From Paramecium pentaurelia (lineage: Eukaryota > Ciliophora > Oligohymenophorea > Peniculida > Parameciidae): DNA of 64,000 bases. Position 1 is the stretch's first letter, and the number at the start of each line of letters is the position of its first letter. Shown here one piece after another: positions 1 to 12,263 of this stretch. The notes beneath the pieces are model-generated. The model was not told the origin of the DNA and did no database searches. It saw only the letters and a program-made list of their open reading frames with translations. The position numbers were made by a program, and so were the translations under genes. The DNA is taken from assembly GCA_905183005.1 (NCBI GenBank), contig CAJJDO010000104.1, positions 1-64,000 on the forward strand, in the 5' to 3' direction.

Positions 1-1990
1 TAAAAGGATTTGTGGATTTCCAACCTCACTACTGAATTTCATATTAGAAATGTTGATTCCTTACCTAGACCAAGTAATTGCTAAATATACGAGAACTGTA
101 ATTAAAAAAATTTAGGAAGGTGGATTTCAATAATCTATATTTTATAAATCGTGTTTTTTGGAGATAGTAAGTAATGATTCTAATTGTTAAATTATTAAAT
201 TTCTTCCAACAAATTTTAATAAATTTTTCTTTCTATATAATACATTATGTCCAATTCATTAGAAAAATTGTACATTTTAGCACATTACAAATTTCCATTT
301 GAATATTAATATAATAGGCACTCTATTAAATAGGAATTATTAGAAGAATTTTGTAGCTATGAAAAGATTAATTCAATTGAATAATAATAATAATAATTTA
401 TTTAAATAAAGTTCGGCATTAAAAAGATAATTTACCATTTTTAGTTAACTGTCCTTATATCAGAGTTTCTTGATATCATTGATATTCTTGAATATTGTAG
501 TTTATTTAAATGATTCTTACTTGTTACCTAAAAAATTAAACCAAATGTAATATTTCTAACCAATATTAGAGTGCTAGATCAAGATATTTAAATATTTAAT
601 AGTCTTATTTCTTAATGATAAAGATAATTTATTTTCCAATTATAATCATCTTTATCATTAAAGAAATTAATTTGCTTAAAATAAATAGTCATTAATATTT
701 GCAGCTAAAGGATTACTAAAAAATTATAAGAATCACAAAAGAATTAATACTTTAGTAATAATCATAAATGTAAGATTTTTTGGAGTGTTTATCAAATTTT
801 TAATCACCATTTTAAATAGATATACTTGAGATTTTTTATAGGAACTCTAATAATTACTTGAATGAAGATAACCAACTCTACAAAAATAATATTTATTTGC
901 ATTACTCTGATATCCAAGACTTTCTAGAATTGATTAAAAATATTTAATATAGATAAGATTTGAGTAAAACCACCGGAATCTCAAGTATATTTATTGTAAG
1001 CATAGATCCATAAATTAACTTATCTACTTGATTTCTAAGGTTGCTATGTAAAAGAATACGAAGCAGTGTAGGTAAGTAAATTAAGTAGTATTTTATTACT
1101 AAAGAATTATCAGGGAGAATGTTGTTTTCTAAGTTTAGAAATTAACATAAGACAAAAATTATTCATTATTAAAATAAAATCCTAATTAAAAATATCAAAT
1201 ATATCTAAGAAATTTTGAGATTAAATTAAAAAGGTAGTAAAATAAATCTATGCATTTCTTGATTTATACTAATCTTTTTTTCAGAAATGCTAATATGTAC
1301 TAAAAATAAAAGCTAGATATTCTTCTGAAAATTTTTTATGATCTTAAACGATGAACTCAGTAAATAGCCATTTTCAAAATTGAGCTTACTATTTTCTATT
1401 AATAGCACAATTAAGGTAATTTCCACATAAATAATTTTTCAAGGAAACTCAAAAAGAGCTGGGAAATGAACGCTACTGGCATTAATAATAAACGACAGTA
1501 TAATATCCACTTTTTTAGAAGGATCAACAAATTCCACTTTATTTATGCAAACTTGGAAATTTATATTTAAATCATCTTAATCTTGATTTTATTTATAACT
1601 AGTATAGTTTAGTTAGGAATCCTTTATAATGACCAAAGAAATTGGCATCTCCACAATAATAAAGTTAACTAACTTTTAGAAATTGGTTCAATGTTGAGAG
1701 GCTAAACCTAATGTATAACATTATATAAATTATTAAAAATTGTTAAACTAATTTTTCAGTTGTTACAAATAAATTTAGCTTTTTTGAATTTTTATAATAT
1801 CTTATTTGTATTGATTTTTCTAAGAAAGAGAATGAAAAAAGAAATTAAAAGAGGTTACAACTATGATTTTAACTGAAGTAAAGTTTCTTAGTATGCAGAA
1901 CAAAATAAAGGAAATAATTTTTAAATTATTTTTCGATAAGCATTATAAATTCATACATATTTTAGGATTGAGGTTGATTTAATGAAATTA
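1..1990. other. A+T-rich stretch, no gene seen
   Basis: No frame stays open without TGA long enough, or with codon use good enough, to call a gene on either strand. No telomere repeat (G4T2/G3T3 type) is visible at the left edge. Confidence 0.5.
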
Positions 1991-2000
1991 ATCTGGATTA

Positions 2001-3061
2001 GGTTCTGTCAGTTTGCTTCTCTCCTGATGGTTCAACCATGGCATCTTGTAGTGATGAGAAGTCCATCCGTTTGTGGGAGGCCAAGACAGGATAATAAATA
2101 GCCAAATTGGTAAATTCAGTAAGCTTCTCACCTGATGGTACTACCTGAATCAATCGCAATCCTAAGATTTTGCTTGGTTTATCTTGCTTTAAAATATATA
2201 TAAGTTTCAATATCTAAGAATGATGATGAAATATCGACTCCATGTTTAAATAATGATCGATTCTGAAAGTGGATATTTAATTAAATAATAATAATCAAAC
2301 TATAATCATTATCCAAGGCTGATTAATTTTGAGAATAATTAACTATCTTTACTTCTCAAAAAATCTAAGGAAGTTAATACAATTTATTGATTATGAATTT
2401 CTTTCTTCAAATCAATTATATTAGGAATGAAAAAATGTATGTTTTTTTTGTTGAATAAAGATTTTTTGAAGATCTAGTCCTCCTGAGTCCGATTATCAAA
2501 ATATTGTAATTGTTTAATGCCTCAGAGGAAGATTAAAATACGTAATTGAAAAAATTACAATGAAAAAATGAAAACCAAGTAGCTCTCAAAAGTAATTCAA
2601 ATGAATGTTGTTTTATTAATTAAAACATAGAAATCATATAAAATGTAAGAAAGTTTTTTATTGATTCTGGAGAATGTAATTTTCTTTTGTGAAAATACTT
2701 TCTCGTTTTACTTAATTCACTGATCAAATTGCTTTATTTATGTTAAAGCTAAAATAAAGCTTTTTAAGCTTCTCTCCTGATGGTAAAATATTAGCTTCTG
2801 GTGGTTCAAATAAGTCAATTAGTTTATGGGATGTAAAAAAGGACTGTCAAGCCTAATTTTAGATGGTCATAGCGGTAGAGTTCAATCAATACGCTTCTCT
2901 CCAAATAGCATCACATTCTCGTTTTCAAGTGGAGATCTTTCTATCCGTTTATGGGATGTTTAAAAAGGCCAATAAAACTTTGAATTATATGGTTTTAGTA
3001 AATTGATTCAATCAATAGCCCAATATACTCATTTTGAAGCATATGGAGCTCTAATTGTTAA
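2001..3061 (+). pseudogene. WD40-repeat protein remnant
   Basis: Three blocks carry clear WD40 motifs. At about 2004-2150 there is a unit reading SVCFSPDGSTMASCSDEKS followed by IRLW, then the start of a second unit (SVSFSPDGTT) cut by TGA. At about 2765-2850 a unit runs SFSPDGKILASGG to LWDV. After a frame change at about 2850-2860, a DGHSGRVQSIRFSP unit ends in IRLWDV at about 2960. The blocks lie in different frames, and about 600 bp of non-repeat sequence separates the first from the second, so no protein can be made. WD40 units of this 'FSPDG...SxDxSIRLW' type belong to a large ciliate family. The base composition of the blocks is richer in G+C than the flanks, as expected of former coding sequence. 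Confidence 0.75.
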
Positions 3062-3435
3062 AGGAGAATTTCATAATCATTAAGGCAGAAATTTGCGATA
3101 TTTATGCAAAGAAAGATGAATTTGTATTTTTGATAACCAAATTGAATTTTCGTGATATGAAATCAATAATTTAATGTACAATTATATAAACAGTCAATAT
3201 CTTCAGTTTTTATATTTTAATCGAATTTAAAAATTCATTATTTTATGAGTTAGAGAATCAAAATTTATTATAATTTTTTTTCTACTTTTGAATATTTCAA
3301 TATTTAATATATTTAATATTTTAAATAATATTATCTCAAATATGATGAAATTTATATATATATCCAAAATCTGTGACTTTATTAATAGGAATTTAGTGTA
3401 TTTCATTTAAATATATATTCCTAAAAATAAGATAT

Positions 3436-3770
3436 AAGAACAACTATCCCTCCTTCCCCATCCACATCAAATATGAATCAGACAACTCAGCCACAAGTAT
3501 ATGACTCGGTTCATATAACTTAATCTCACGGAACTGATCTAAAAGTTATGGAGGTTTCTAGAGCCAAAGCTTTAACAGACAGACGATGCACCTGTCTTCA
3601 TTTCTTAGAAAGAAAGATGGCTGCATCTTTCAAAGCTGTACAAAAGAACTTGGCATACTTAATCTCTCAGAGCCTCTTCCTAATACAATCCTTGGATATG
3701 GATTCACATTTGTGAACCCTAATTTAAATTCACCCCAGGTTCCTCATGGTTTAACAATTTTGTTAAAAAT
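3436..3770 (+). pseudogene. Unidentified coding remnant, G+C-rich
   Basis: A patch of distinctly higher G+C lies in a very A+T-rich setting. One frame reads through from about 3440 to the TGA near 3713, including NMNQTTQPQVYDSVHIT and DLKVMEVSRAKALTD. A second frame continues with GYGFTFVNPNLNSPQVPHGL at about 3694-3755. It looks like the relic of a once well-expressed gene, broken by at least one frame change. I do not recognise the family. The short ATG frame at 3586-3801 is only part of this and is in a different phase from the first block. Confidence 0.4.
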
Positions 3771-3984
3771 AATTACATTGAATCTATTTAAATTTTCATG
3801 AACCTAGTGCGTTCTCAAAGGATAATTTAGTAATATGATATTTTTCCAAAGACTTTTTCCTAGGTTTATTCATTTCCATTAGATGATAATGATAAATAGA
3901 TGCTCTCAAAAAATAAGCTTATAAAAAAAAATTACTCAAAATGTAGTATTCATTGACATTAATTCAGGATTGTACATAATTAAT

Positions 3985-4640
3985 AGAGATACTAAGAAGC
4001 TATATTTAATTTTATGACAAAGCTATCTTAACTAATCCTCTGTATTATACTGCATCGAATAATAAGGGTAAACATTTTTAAGGATGATTATTTAGATTTT
4101 TCATTAAATTAATTAAAGAAAAAACTAAGAGACCATTGAATGTTGCGACCAAGCTATCTTAAATAATCTTTAAAATCATTCTGCTAATTTGAAAAACATA
4201 TTAATTTAGGTCTTGCATTAGATTAATTACGTTAATACTAGGAAGCTATTGAGTATTACCACAAGGCTATCTTAATTAATCCTAAATTTAAACATGGTTC
4301 AATAATGGTATTAATTTTTGAATATTATTATTTAAGTTAGGCTTTATATATTAATCGATATCCATTTGGGCTGGAAATAAATTCCAGAAATATGAAGAAG
4401 CTATGGAGTGTTACTAAAAAGCAATCTTAATTAATCCTAAAGATGATTCTGCATGGAGTAAAAAAGGTATCTTATGTTTTAATTTAGGAGTTGCATTAAA
4501 ATTTTAGAAAAAATATATATTAATTCATAAATTCAAGAAGTAAAAAAGAATTATGAGATTCGCCATGGCTGCTTAACAGAATCTCTAAAATATTTTAATA
4601 AGGAAACAAAAATGAAGCTAAAGTAATATATATATTTGCA
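3985..4640 (+). pseudogene. TPR-repeat protein remnant
   Basis: Four or more copies of a unit occur in which DNA of the form GAAGCTAT...GAC AAA GCT ATC TTA ANT AAT CCT encodes the TPR hallmark (EAIxxYDKAIxxNP). Visible units include FYDKAILTNPLYYTA (about 4010-4054), CCDQAILNNL, YHKAILINP-like and a fourth ending in INPK-like sequence near 4440. Single-base differences put adjacent units in different frames. An intron-like GTA...TAG stretch near 4067 does not restore one frame. TPR proteins are abundant in ciliates. This copy is judged non-functional. Confidence 0.65.
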
Positions 4641-5710
4641 TTGGAAAAAGGATCAGATAGAAAGATTATGTAGAGAAATAGTTATAAAAGTTATGAAAAA
4701 TTATTATATCATAAAATTTATATAATAAATCAAATAAATATTGACAGAAAATGAAAGAATTGTAATAAATATTAATTTTTAGTGAGTATCCATTTGGAAA
4801 ATTACTGAATTCTAAGGCAGGAAAAATAATAGAAATCAAAGTATCAATGAAAAATAAATATTTTTAATAAGAATATTTTGATTTTAACTAATCAATCAAT
4901 ATGGTTATATGAAATCTAAGTAATAAGATACTTAAATTAAGTGAAAACCTGATTATAGTTACAATTATAGATATAAATTCTAATTAACTAAGAAATATTT
5001 AATCATGTTTTAATTGTAAACTAAACTCAACCCAATCAATATTTCACTTAGCATCGCATTTAATAAAATAATTTCATAATATTAAGTAAATGCATTGTAA
5101 GATTAATATTTTCTGAATTAGCTTTACCCAATAATCTATAGTTCTCTATATCATTTACTTCAATTTAATCAAATAAATTAAAATGAATTTTAATTTATTT
5201 GAAATTAACCAATTATCCCAATCATTTATTTTCTTTATTTATATTTTGAAATTCTATCTTTGGTTAAATTAATGTTAGTTTTTTGAATTAGATGCTTCAT
5301 TTTTATAATTTTTACTTTATATTATTATTTTAATAAAATAATTTATGATCTTTAATTCTAAAAAATTCATTTTGAAAATAATTTGAATATCTCAAATTAG
5401 AGAAAATCTTTAAAAAAAGTGATTAAATTGGAACAATTATTAATTCTAATCCATATTTGACATAATAAAAATGAAAAAATCACCCAATATAATTGAATAA
5501 ACTTAAAAATTCTTTTGATAAAATACTTAATTTTCCATCTATAATTATTAATAATATCGCTAATTAATAATTGATATTGTTAGTAATTTTTTAATAAAAA
5601 TACATTAATAATTATATCTTAATAATAATAATTAAAAATTAATAGTCTATCAATTGTAAACTAATTGGGAAATAAAGTATAAAAATGTCTTTAAGGGGTT
5701 TAATAATTAA
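4641..5710. other. A+T-rich stretch, no gene seen
   Basis: Nothing supportable is visible beyond very A+T-rich sequence with short runs of A or T. No RNA-like hairpin series and no coding frame of good quality was seen. Confidence 0.5.
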
Positions 5711-6345
5711 ATGTAAGTTAATATATTGAATGATTTGTCCTCTTTTAATCAAATTTTAGCTTTTATTGATTAACTTCTTGTTGCTCCTTATCCAGCTGTT
5801 TCTTAGAATAATGTTAACTTTGTACTACGTGTTGTTGAAATATCTTCACCATTTATACCAACATTAAGTTAATTTAGTGTTTAAGGAAATCAAGCCTCTA
5901 ATCAATCTAACTATTAACAAAAAAAATAAATAAATTCAACCTTAGCAAATAAAATCATTGATAATGCCATCTTTGACAATCAATTTTCTAGACAACATCG
6001 ATTTAAAGCCATTCACTTATAATTTATTATAGGATAAGTCAATTAAATAAAATGAAGTTTGTCGAGAAATAGCTATTAATAAAGATAATTCAATTAAATT
6101 AGCTGGATGAGATTAATAAATAAGAATAATTGAAACAAACTCAACTTTTAAGTGAACATTCAGGTGTTTTTACAACTTTAAATTTGATGTAGAAATAGAA
6201 TCAATTTATATCTGGGAGTATAAATGGATAGAATATAATATAGTCTATGAATGAAAATAGTTAATGGGAGTATTTGATGACTTGGGATTACATATCAAAG
6301 GAAATTTAAATAAGAAAAAATAATTAAGTATTAGGAAGAATGATT
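5711..6345 (+). pseudogene. WD40-type protein, 5' end, frameshifted
   Basis: An ATG at 5711 opens a well-composed frame (MQVNILNDLSSFNQILAFID...) to about codon 95. The reading then moves to a second frame (NIDLKPFTYNLLQDKSIKQN...) ending at a TGA near 6109, and then to a third frame. The third frame holds QTQLLSEHSG and TLNLMQKQNQFISGS, the latter being the start of a WD40 blade of the Paramecium kind (L.F......FISGS..G.I..W). At least two frame changes and an early end show it is a broken copy. The N-terminal block followed by 'LLSEH...L.......FISGS' is, from my memory of the family, typical of a large set of Paramecium WD40 proteins. Confidence 0.65.
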
Positions 6346-6439
6346 TATTATTATAAATATTAAAGTCTTTTATTCATTTTTTTTAATATTGTTGAAGAGA
6401 TTTGTAAATTATATAATATTGCGATAAAAATGTACAATT

Positions 6440-8700
6440 AATCAAATTAAAAAGTCTGCAAATGTTCAAATTCATAAAAATTTCCCATAAGTATAGGTTC
6501 AAAATTTCCCAAAAACATCCAACCCTCTAATATTTTAAGACAAAATTATTAGTTATCTAAATAAAGGAGAAAGGCTAATTTGCAATCTAAACTTAAGATG
6601 AAATTTTATCTAATCTCATTTGATTTTGAATCCACCTGCAAAAAAAGATCCTCAAAATCTGATAATTTGATTAAAAATGTTTTAAAAATTACAACAATCA
6701 AATTCATATTTAATATTTTGATCAAACTTAATTACTTTAAGACTAAAAAAGATGTCAATTCTAAAAAACTGGCTAGATTTTTCCAAATTCAACAAAATAT
6801 TTGATGAATTTAATGCTATTAGATTATAAAGCATATAAGTTTAAATTTGTAAACCAAACAATTACTACATCAGTCTTTTATCAGATCCAGGTCAAATTAA
6901 GTCAACTATTGGAATTTTTCAATATAAACATTTAAATGATCTTTATTGGGTTAAAAATGAAAGAGTTACTTTACATCATCTAATGAGAATTTTGTTTAAA
7001 TCTACTCATCATCTATTACTCAATTTAGCTAAAGGCACCATGAAACAATGAGAGATTTTGAAATCATGTACACTAAATTCTATCAGTAAATTAAGTTGTC
7101 TTATTTAAAAAAGCTAGAGTAAACTAATTATATTAAATTTAAGAATTTTAAACGTCAGTTAATTCCTATTCTAATTACTAAGTCTTTTCATATCATTTTT
7201 TTAATTAGATCTATTAAATTTATTATACAATTCGCATTAGAAAGGAGTTTAGGAGGAAAAAATTAAACCAATATAAAACTCACACAGCATTAATTTTGCA
7301 AGGGTAAATATAATTTTATAATAATTATAATAGTTTTTCAGATATAAATAATTTCTATCAATATCTAGATTTACATTAAGACTCTTCTAATTAATTTACT
7401 ATGTATTTTTCTTAAGTACTAAATGAAAAAGAATTACTATTTTCCTTACAATCTTTTTTTTGAATGTTCTACAATAAGCTTTGAGAATTTTATGATACTC
7501 TTTCATACTGATATTCACATACAATATATAAAATTAAAAGACACTTAATTTTGTTTTAAAAATATTTTATTTGAATCATCATTGATTGATCTAACTAAAA
7601 CTAGTAGTGTGGTTAGAATATATTTTTATCAAAAATTGAATAAGATCTAAGTTACTACAGAATGGAAGAACGCCAACTCAAAAATATTAATTATATCTAA
7701 AGAGGAATTAAAAGGTTTTTGGTTGGATATTTTTTCAGCTTAATTTTAAAATAAAATATTTGTAGTTGATTGGCCTAAATTCTAAACAGATAGAAATAAA
7801 TTGAATTTTTGATATTGTATGATGTTTATAATGTAATAGTTGAATAATTAACATTACTAATAAAAAATGTTTTTCAAGATTTTTTGTTGTGCTAATTGAT
7901 AGAATCTTTATAGATTTTTTTTTTAAGAATTCCTATAGAATTTTGTAATTTTTATTTTAATTTAAACTTAGGTGCTTGTGAATTTTGGTATTAATTGGAT
8001 TCCTATTCTACATTGATTGGATTTGGAAAATTGATATGAAGCTATTATTTTGTCTTTTCATAATAATTTCTAAATTTGATTTAAATATTTACTATGCTTT
8101 TAAAATTACATCTTGCATTTTGGGCCTATTGTATATTTTTTATTCTTTGAATTATTAAGTTGTTTAATCGACCGATTATATTGAATTTATAACTGATTGT
8201 AAGACTTTTTAATCAAATTTTGATTAGAGATTAGTTTATTCCAAGTTTTATGAGCACATTTGAATATTTGAATTTAAACTATTTGTTTTGTAAGCATCAA
8301 AATAGCTTTGAAACTCCTCTTTTAACTCTGGTGAAAGTTGCTCTAATAATTATTTCGCATTAAACTTTTCTTATTGTAATACTTAGTATAATTTAGAATC
8401 AGATTAATATTAATACTATTAGTCATACTGAATGCTATTTGATAAATTTGACTAAAGCACAATTTTATTTCTAGCAATTATTTTCATGGGATGTTGAGGA
8501 TCATTTTTAAAATGTTCATTTACTGCTTTTAATGAGTATATTAAATTAATAAAGTATTAAAGATTTTCAAAAATATAATATCGAATGAGTTATTCTTCTT
8601 ATTATTATTTTTGGTTAAGTTTTTGGATTTAAACCTATTTTTATTATTCACATGCTGGGTTATTATCGATGGAGCTTTGGGGTTTTTAATTATGATAAGC
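6440..8700 (+). pseudogene. Degraded polytopic membrane protein, possibly TmcB/PAS-like
   Basis: Successive good-quality coding blocks lie in changing frames. About 6444-6804 ends in NSKKLARFFQIQQNI before TGA. About 6780-7046 includes SLLSDPGQIKSTIGIFQYKH, then LAKGTMKQ before TGA. From the ATG at 7048 a frame continues directly (MRDFEIMYTKFYQQ) into basic and hydrophobic sequence to about 7462. A further block at about 7570-7810 holds DLTKTSSVVRIYFYQKLNKI. Hydrophobic, membrane-like stretches follow at 7860-8680. The blocks follow one another in the order expected of one protein, so this is one gene broken by several frame changes. The 'G.IKSTIG....NLYWVKNE...HHLL' segment reminds me of the PAS-like part of ciliate multi-membrane proteins (TmcB-like). 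That is a guess, not a firm call. Confidence 0.4.
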
Positions 8701-9362
8701 TGATCCACTCATAATTAATTATATAATGACGATAATATAAAATAAAGTCACTCTAAAACTGAAGTAAATAGAATTAAATTAATATTCTATTGTATTAAAA
8801 ATAAAAAGGAAATTTTTGGAGAAATAATAAATTGAAAAGTAAATTCATTTATTAAATTTACTTATTTTAGAATGAATATCATATTTCTAATTACTATAAT
8901 CTAGAAGAATATATTCTAATTCATTATTAAACATTCTTAAACTAATTTAGATCAATTGATTATATTCTAAATTTATTTTAATAATAACATCAATTAATAT
9001 AGAGTTCATCATAATTAACTAATATCCAATATTGAATAATCGTTTCTTAACAATTTAAATAAATATATTTGATTTTTGTACCAAACTCAAAACTTGTATG
9101 AATAATACTCTTAAAGTTTCGTATAACATTGGGTGAATTAAGATTCTGTTTCTTCTCAATAGTTATATTAAATTAAAAATGCATATAAATTTTTTAAAAT
9201 GTTAAGCAAAATAATTTTCTCCTAAATTAAATGAAATAATCTGATTAGATGAATTAAGTAAGTATAGAATATTCAATTATTTATCTTTTTCACATTTACT
9301 TTTTTTTGTAGCATATAGTTGATATTTTATATATAAAAATAATTAAACAATATAGATTAGAA
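8701..9362. other. A+T-rich stretch, no gene seen
   Basis: No frame of coding quality was seen. The stretch lies between two decayed genes. Confidence 0.45.
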
Positions 9363-10990
9363 ATGACATCAATTAATATGACAGATACAAATTAATCATA
9401 AAATAGTCAGCAGGAGATTTAACAAAGCAATATGTTAATTGAAAATGCAGTGAAAATTCGTTGGAACATCTGGTGTGGATCTAGGCAATTTGTGAAAATA
9501 TCTATTAAAATTAGAAATAATAATAATGAAGAACTTATTTATATCAAGAATGATAAAATATTAAGATAGTAAATATTCAATATTATAAATAGGGAAAAGA
9601 TATTAGATTAAAAAAATAATATTGACTTAATGAAAAATGTAGAATAAATCAATCATTTAACTTGGAGAGGTTTATTTTCAAATTTTAACAACAAAATTGG
9701 AATATGGACTGCTTATTGGAAACTTTAAAAAATAAATGTAGGAGGATATTATGATTAGAAGAGTTAAAAATAAGGAAAGTGGATAGAGATTTTTGAAAAT
9801 TATTGTGAGTAATTATCTCTATTTAAATACATAGTTTTGCAGATGCTACTTATATAGGCTAATATAAAAATGGATTAAAATTTGGTATATGGGAAACAAT
9901 ATATAAGAATAAAATAATGTAATATTAGTTTAATGAAGTGGTCTTGGATTATATGATACATAGGGTTCAAAAAATGGTGCATGGATAGATCTACATGATA
10001 ATTTTTATGAGTATTTACAGATGGCATCTATATCTATAGTGAATGTTAAGTTACCTATTATGGTAATTATAAAAATGGAGTTAAATAAGGATCTTGGGTG
10101 ACTAAACATAAGGGATACTATGGAAAAGAGTATCATAAGATGTATATTTTTATTTAATATTAGAGGAGGTGGATTATATAATGAAAAAGGTATGAAAATA
10201 GGAATTTGGAATGAAATTAATGAAATTTTCAATGAGTATTAAAAGATAGAATCTTAGCAACTCTTAAGTAACATTTATTGGTGTATATAACAATGGTAAG
10301 AAATAGTAAAGGTGGATAACAAACTTTTATGATTGTGAAGTGTATTTAACTAAGTAAATTTATTTAGTGGAGGAGGTTATTATGATAGCAATGGATAAAA
10401 AATTAATAAGTGGATTGTATTACATGAAAATTTTGGAGGGTATTATTGAATTTAATTGAAAGAGGTTGTGAAGTAATATATAAGGGATTTTACAAATTTG
10501 GAATTAAATTTGGTATTTGGGAAATATTGCATAGATAAGATGTAGATAATTAATTTTAAGTGATGTATTATTATTCCATTTAATCTAGCGGATATTAAAT
10601 GTTTAATGAATATGGTGTGAAAAATGGCTATTAAACAGAATTACATGAAACATTCTTAAAGTAATAAAAAAAATAATTAATTAGTGATTATTAGATAATA
10701 TATGTTGGATCATATAATGATGGAATAAAATCTGGTTAATGGGAAATCAAATATAGGGAAAGTAATACAGAGGAATTCATCAAAATGTATGCAATTGTAT
10801 TATTAGTGGTGAGGGATAATATGATGAAAAAGGATTGAAAAAAGGTATATGGATTGATATTGATGATGATTTCCATAAGTATTATTAGAATAAAATTTAG
10901 TTATAACAAACAAATGACAATTGGATTATATATATCAGGAGAAAAATCAGGATAATTTATAACAAAAGAATTAGAATGAATAAATATTTT
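9363..10990 (+). pseudogene. 'GGG-Y-D-G-K-G-W' repeat protein, frameshifted
   Basis: From the ATG at 9363 an open frame runs through an N-terminal region. A 26-nt GTA...TAG intron near 9810 joins NYC to DATYIGQYKNGLKFGIW. From about 9935 the reading jumps frame repeatedly. Six copies of a roughly 55-residue unit can still be read: GGYYDQKSQKQGKWIEIFEN, SGLGLYDTQGSKNGAWIDLH, GGGLYNEKGMKIGIWNE, GGGYYDSNGQKINKWIVLHE, SSGYQMFNEYGVKNG, and GEGQYDEKGLKKGIWIDID near 10,810. Between them lie 'GxYxNGxKxGxW' motifs. These alternating MORN-like units are a common Paramecium repeat family of unknown role. At least five frame changes make this copy dead, though each unit is well preserved, so the decay looks recent. 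Confidence 0.7.
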
Positions 10991-12263
10991 TAATTATGAT
11001 AATATAAAATCATATTAGACAATGATCAGTCATTTACAATTGCCAGTTGTTAAATATACTGAATTATATATAATATGGAAATATGATGAGTGTCAAAAAA
11101 TGTAATGATAATAGATTAATTCTATGTTTAGATAAATTTGATAACAATAACCAAAATACGTCCTTTACTATAAAGAGATTAATGTTTATATTTCTTCAGC
11201 AATTTCTAATCTATTTCCTAAAATAATATGAGAAAGAAGGGTAGGGATCTTAAAAGAAATAAAATAAAATCATCCTCATTTATGATTCCTGTTATTTATT
11301 GTTTTCATACAATTATTTGGTTATTAAATAATAATCTAGTAGCAATAATCAAATATAGCATATATAAACTATACTAAATTCTAATGCAATCCAATCAAAT
11401 CTATAAATCATAAAAACATCTCAATTTATAGATAAACAATTAACAAACTCATGATTGGATAAACTGCTTAACTTAATAATTAGATTATAAATTTAAACAT
11501 CATAAAGAGATCAGTTTTATTTTCAATAGAAAGCCAAAAATATCTGATCCTAGATATAATCATTAGTTTTAATAGATCAAAAAGTTTTTATTTATTAGAT
11601 ATGAAAAAAGGCTCTATAAATATTTATGCTTCTGATAAATTCGTCTCATTAAGCAAAACAATGCTTTTTTAAATCAATTATTTCAAAATTTGATAGACTA
11701 GATTAAAAGATTTCAAATATTGAAATTGGATTATAGAAAATCCTTTTGATTATATTATTAAACTATATATTGTCAGATATATAGTAAATAATTAAAATTT
11801 ACTATTTGATTTTAATAAGCTTATAACTCATATTTTCTTTTTCTCTCTAAATGAGATATATAATAAATATCATCTTTGATTTTATTTTATAATCATTTTC
11901 ATTTTTTCCAGATTTCTAATAAAAAAGATGTGACTACCCTAAAAATGGTTTAAAATATAGTAAAAATAAGAATTTGTTGCTGTAGTATAAATATGTGTTA
12001 ACAAGAAATAATATATCGTAAAATCGTCTGGTGTATGGATTTATAAACTTAAAATTAATATTAGATAGAAATTATATTATATAATTTAAGTATATACCTA
12101 TACAATTATTAGTTAATGAAATTTAATTTAGAGTAAGTAATTATTAGATAAGATTTAAATTAATTTTTGAAAATGTATTCATATGGTTTTTGTATTTCTA
12201 TATGTATTTATTATTAAAATTTATATAATTCTTTTCTTCCTAATAAATTAGTATAAAATATAA
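10991..12263. other. A+T-rich stretch, no gene seen
   Basis: No coding frame of convincing quality and no RNA gene was recognised. Confidence 0.45.

Noticed and set aside
1..60. Telomere at the left edge
   Set aside because: No G4T2 or G3T3 repeats, or their complements, are present.
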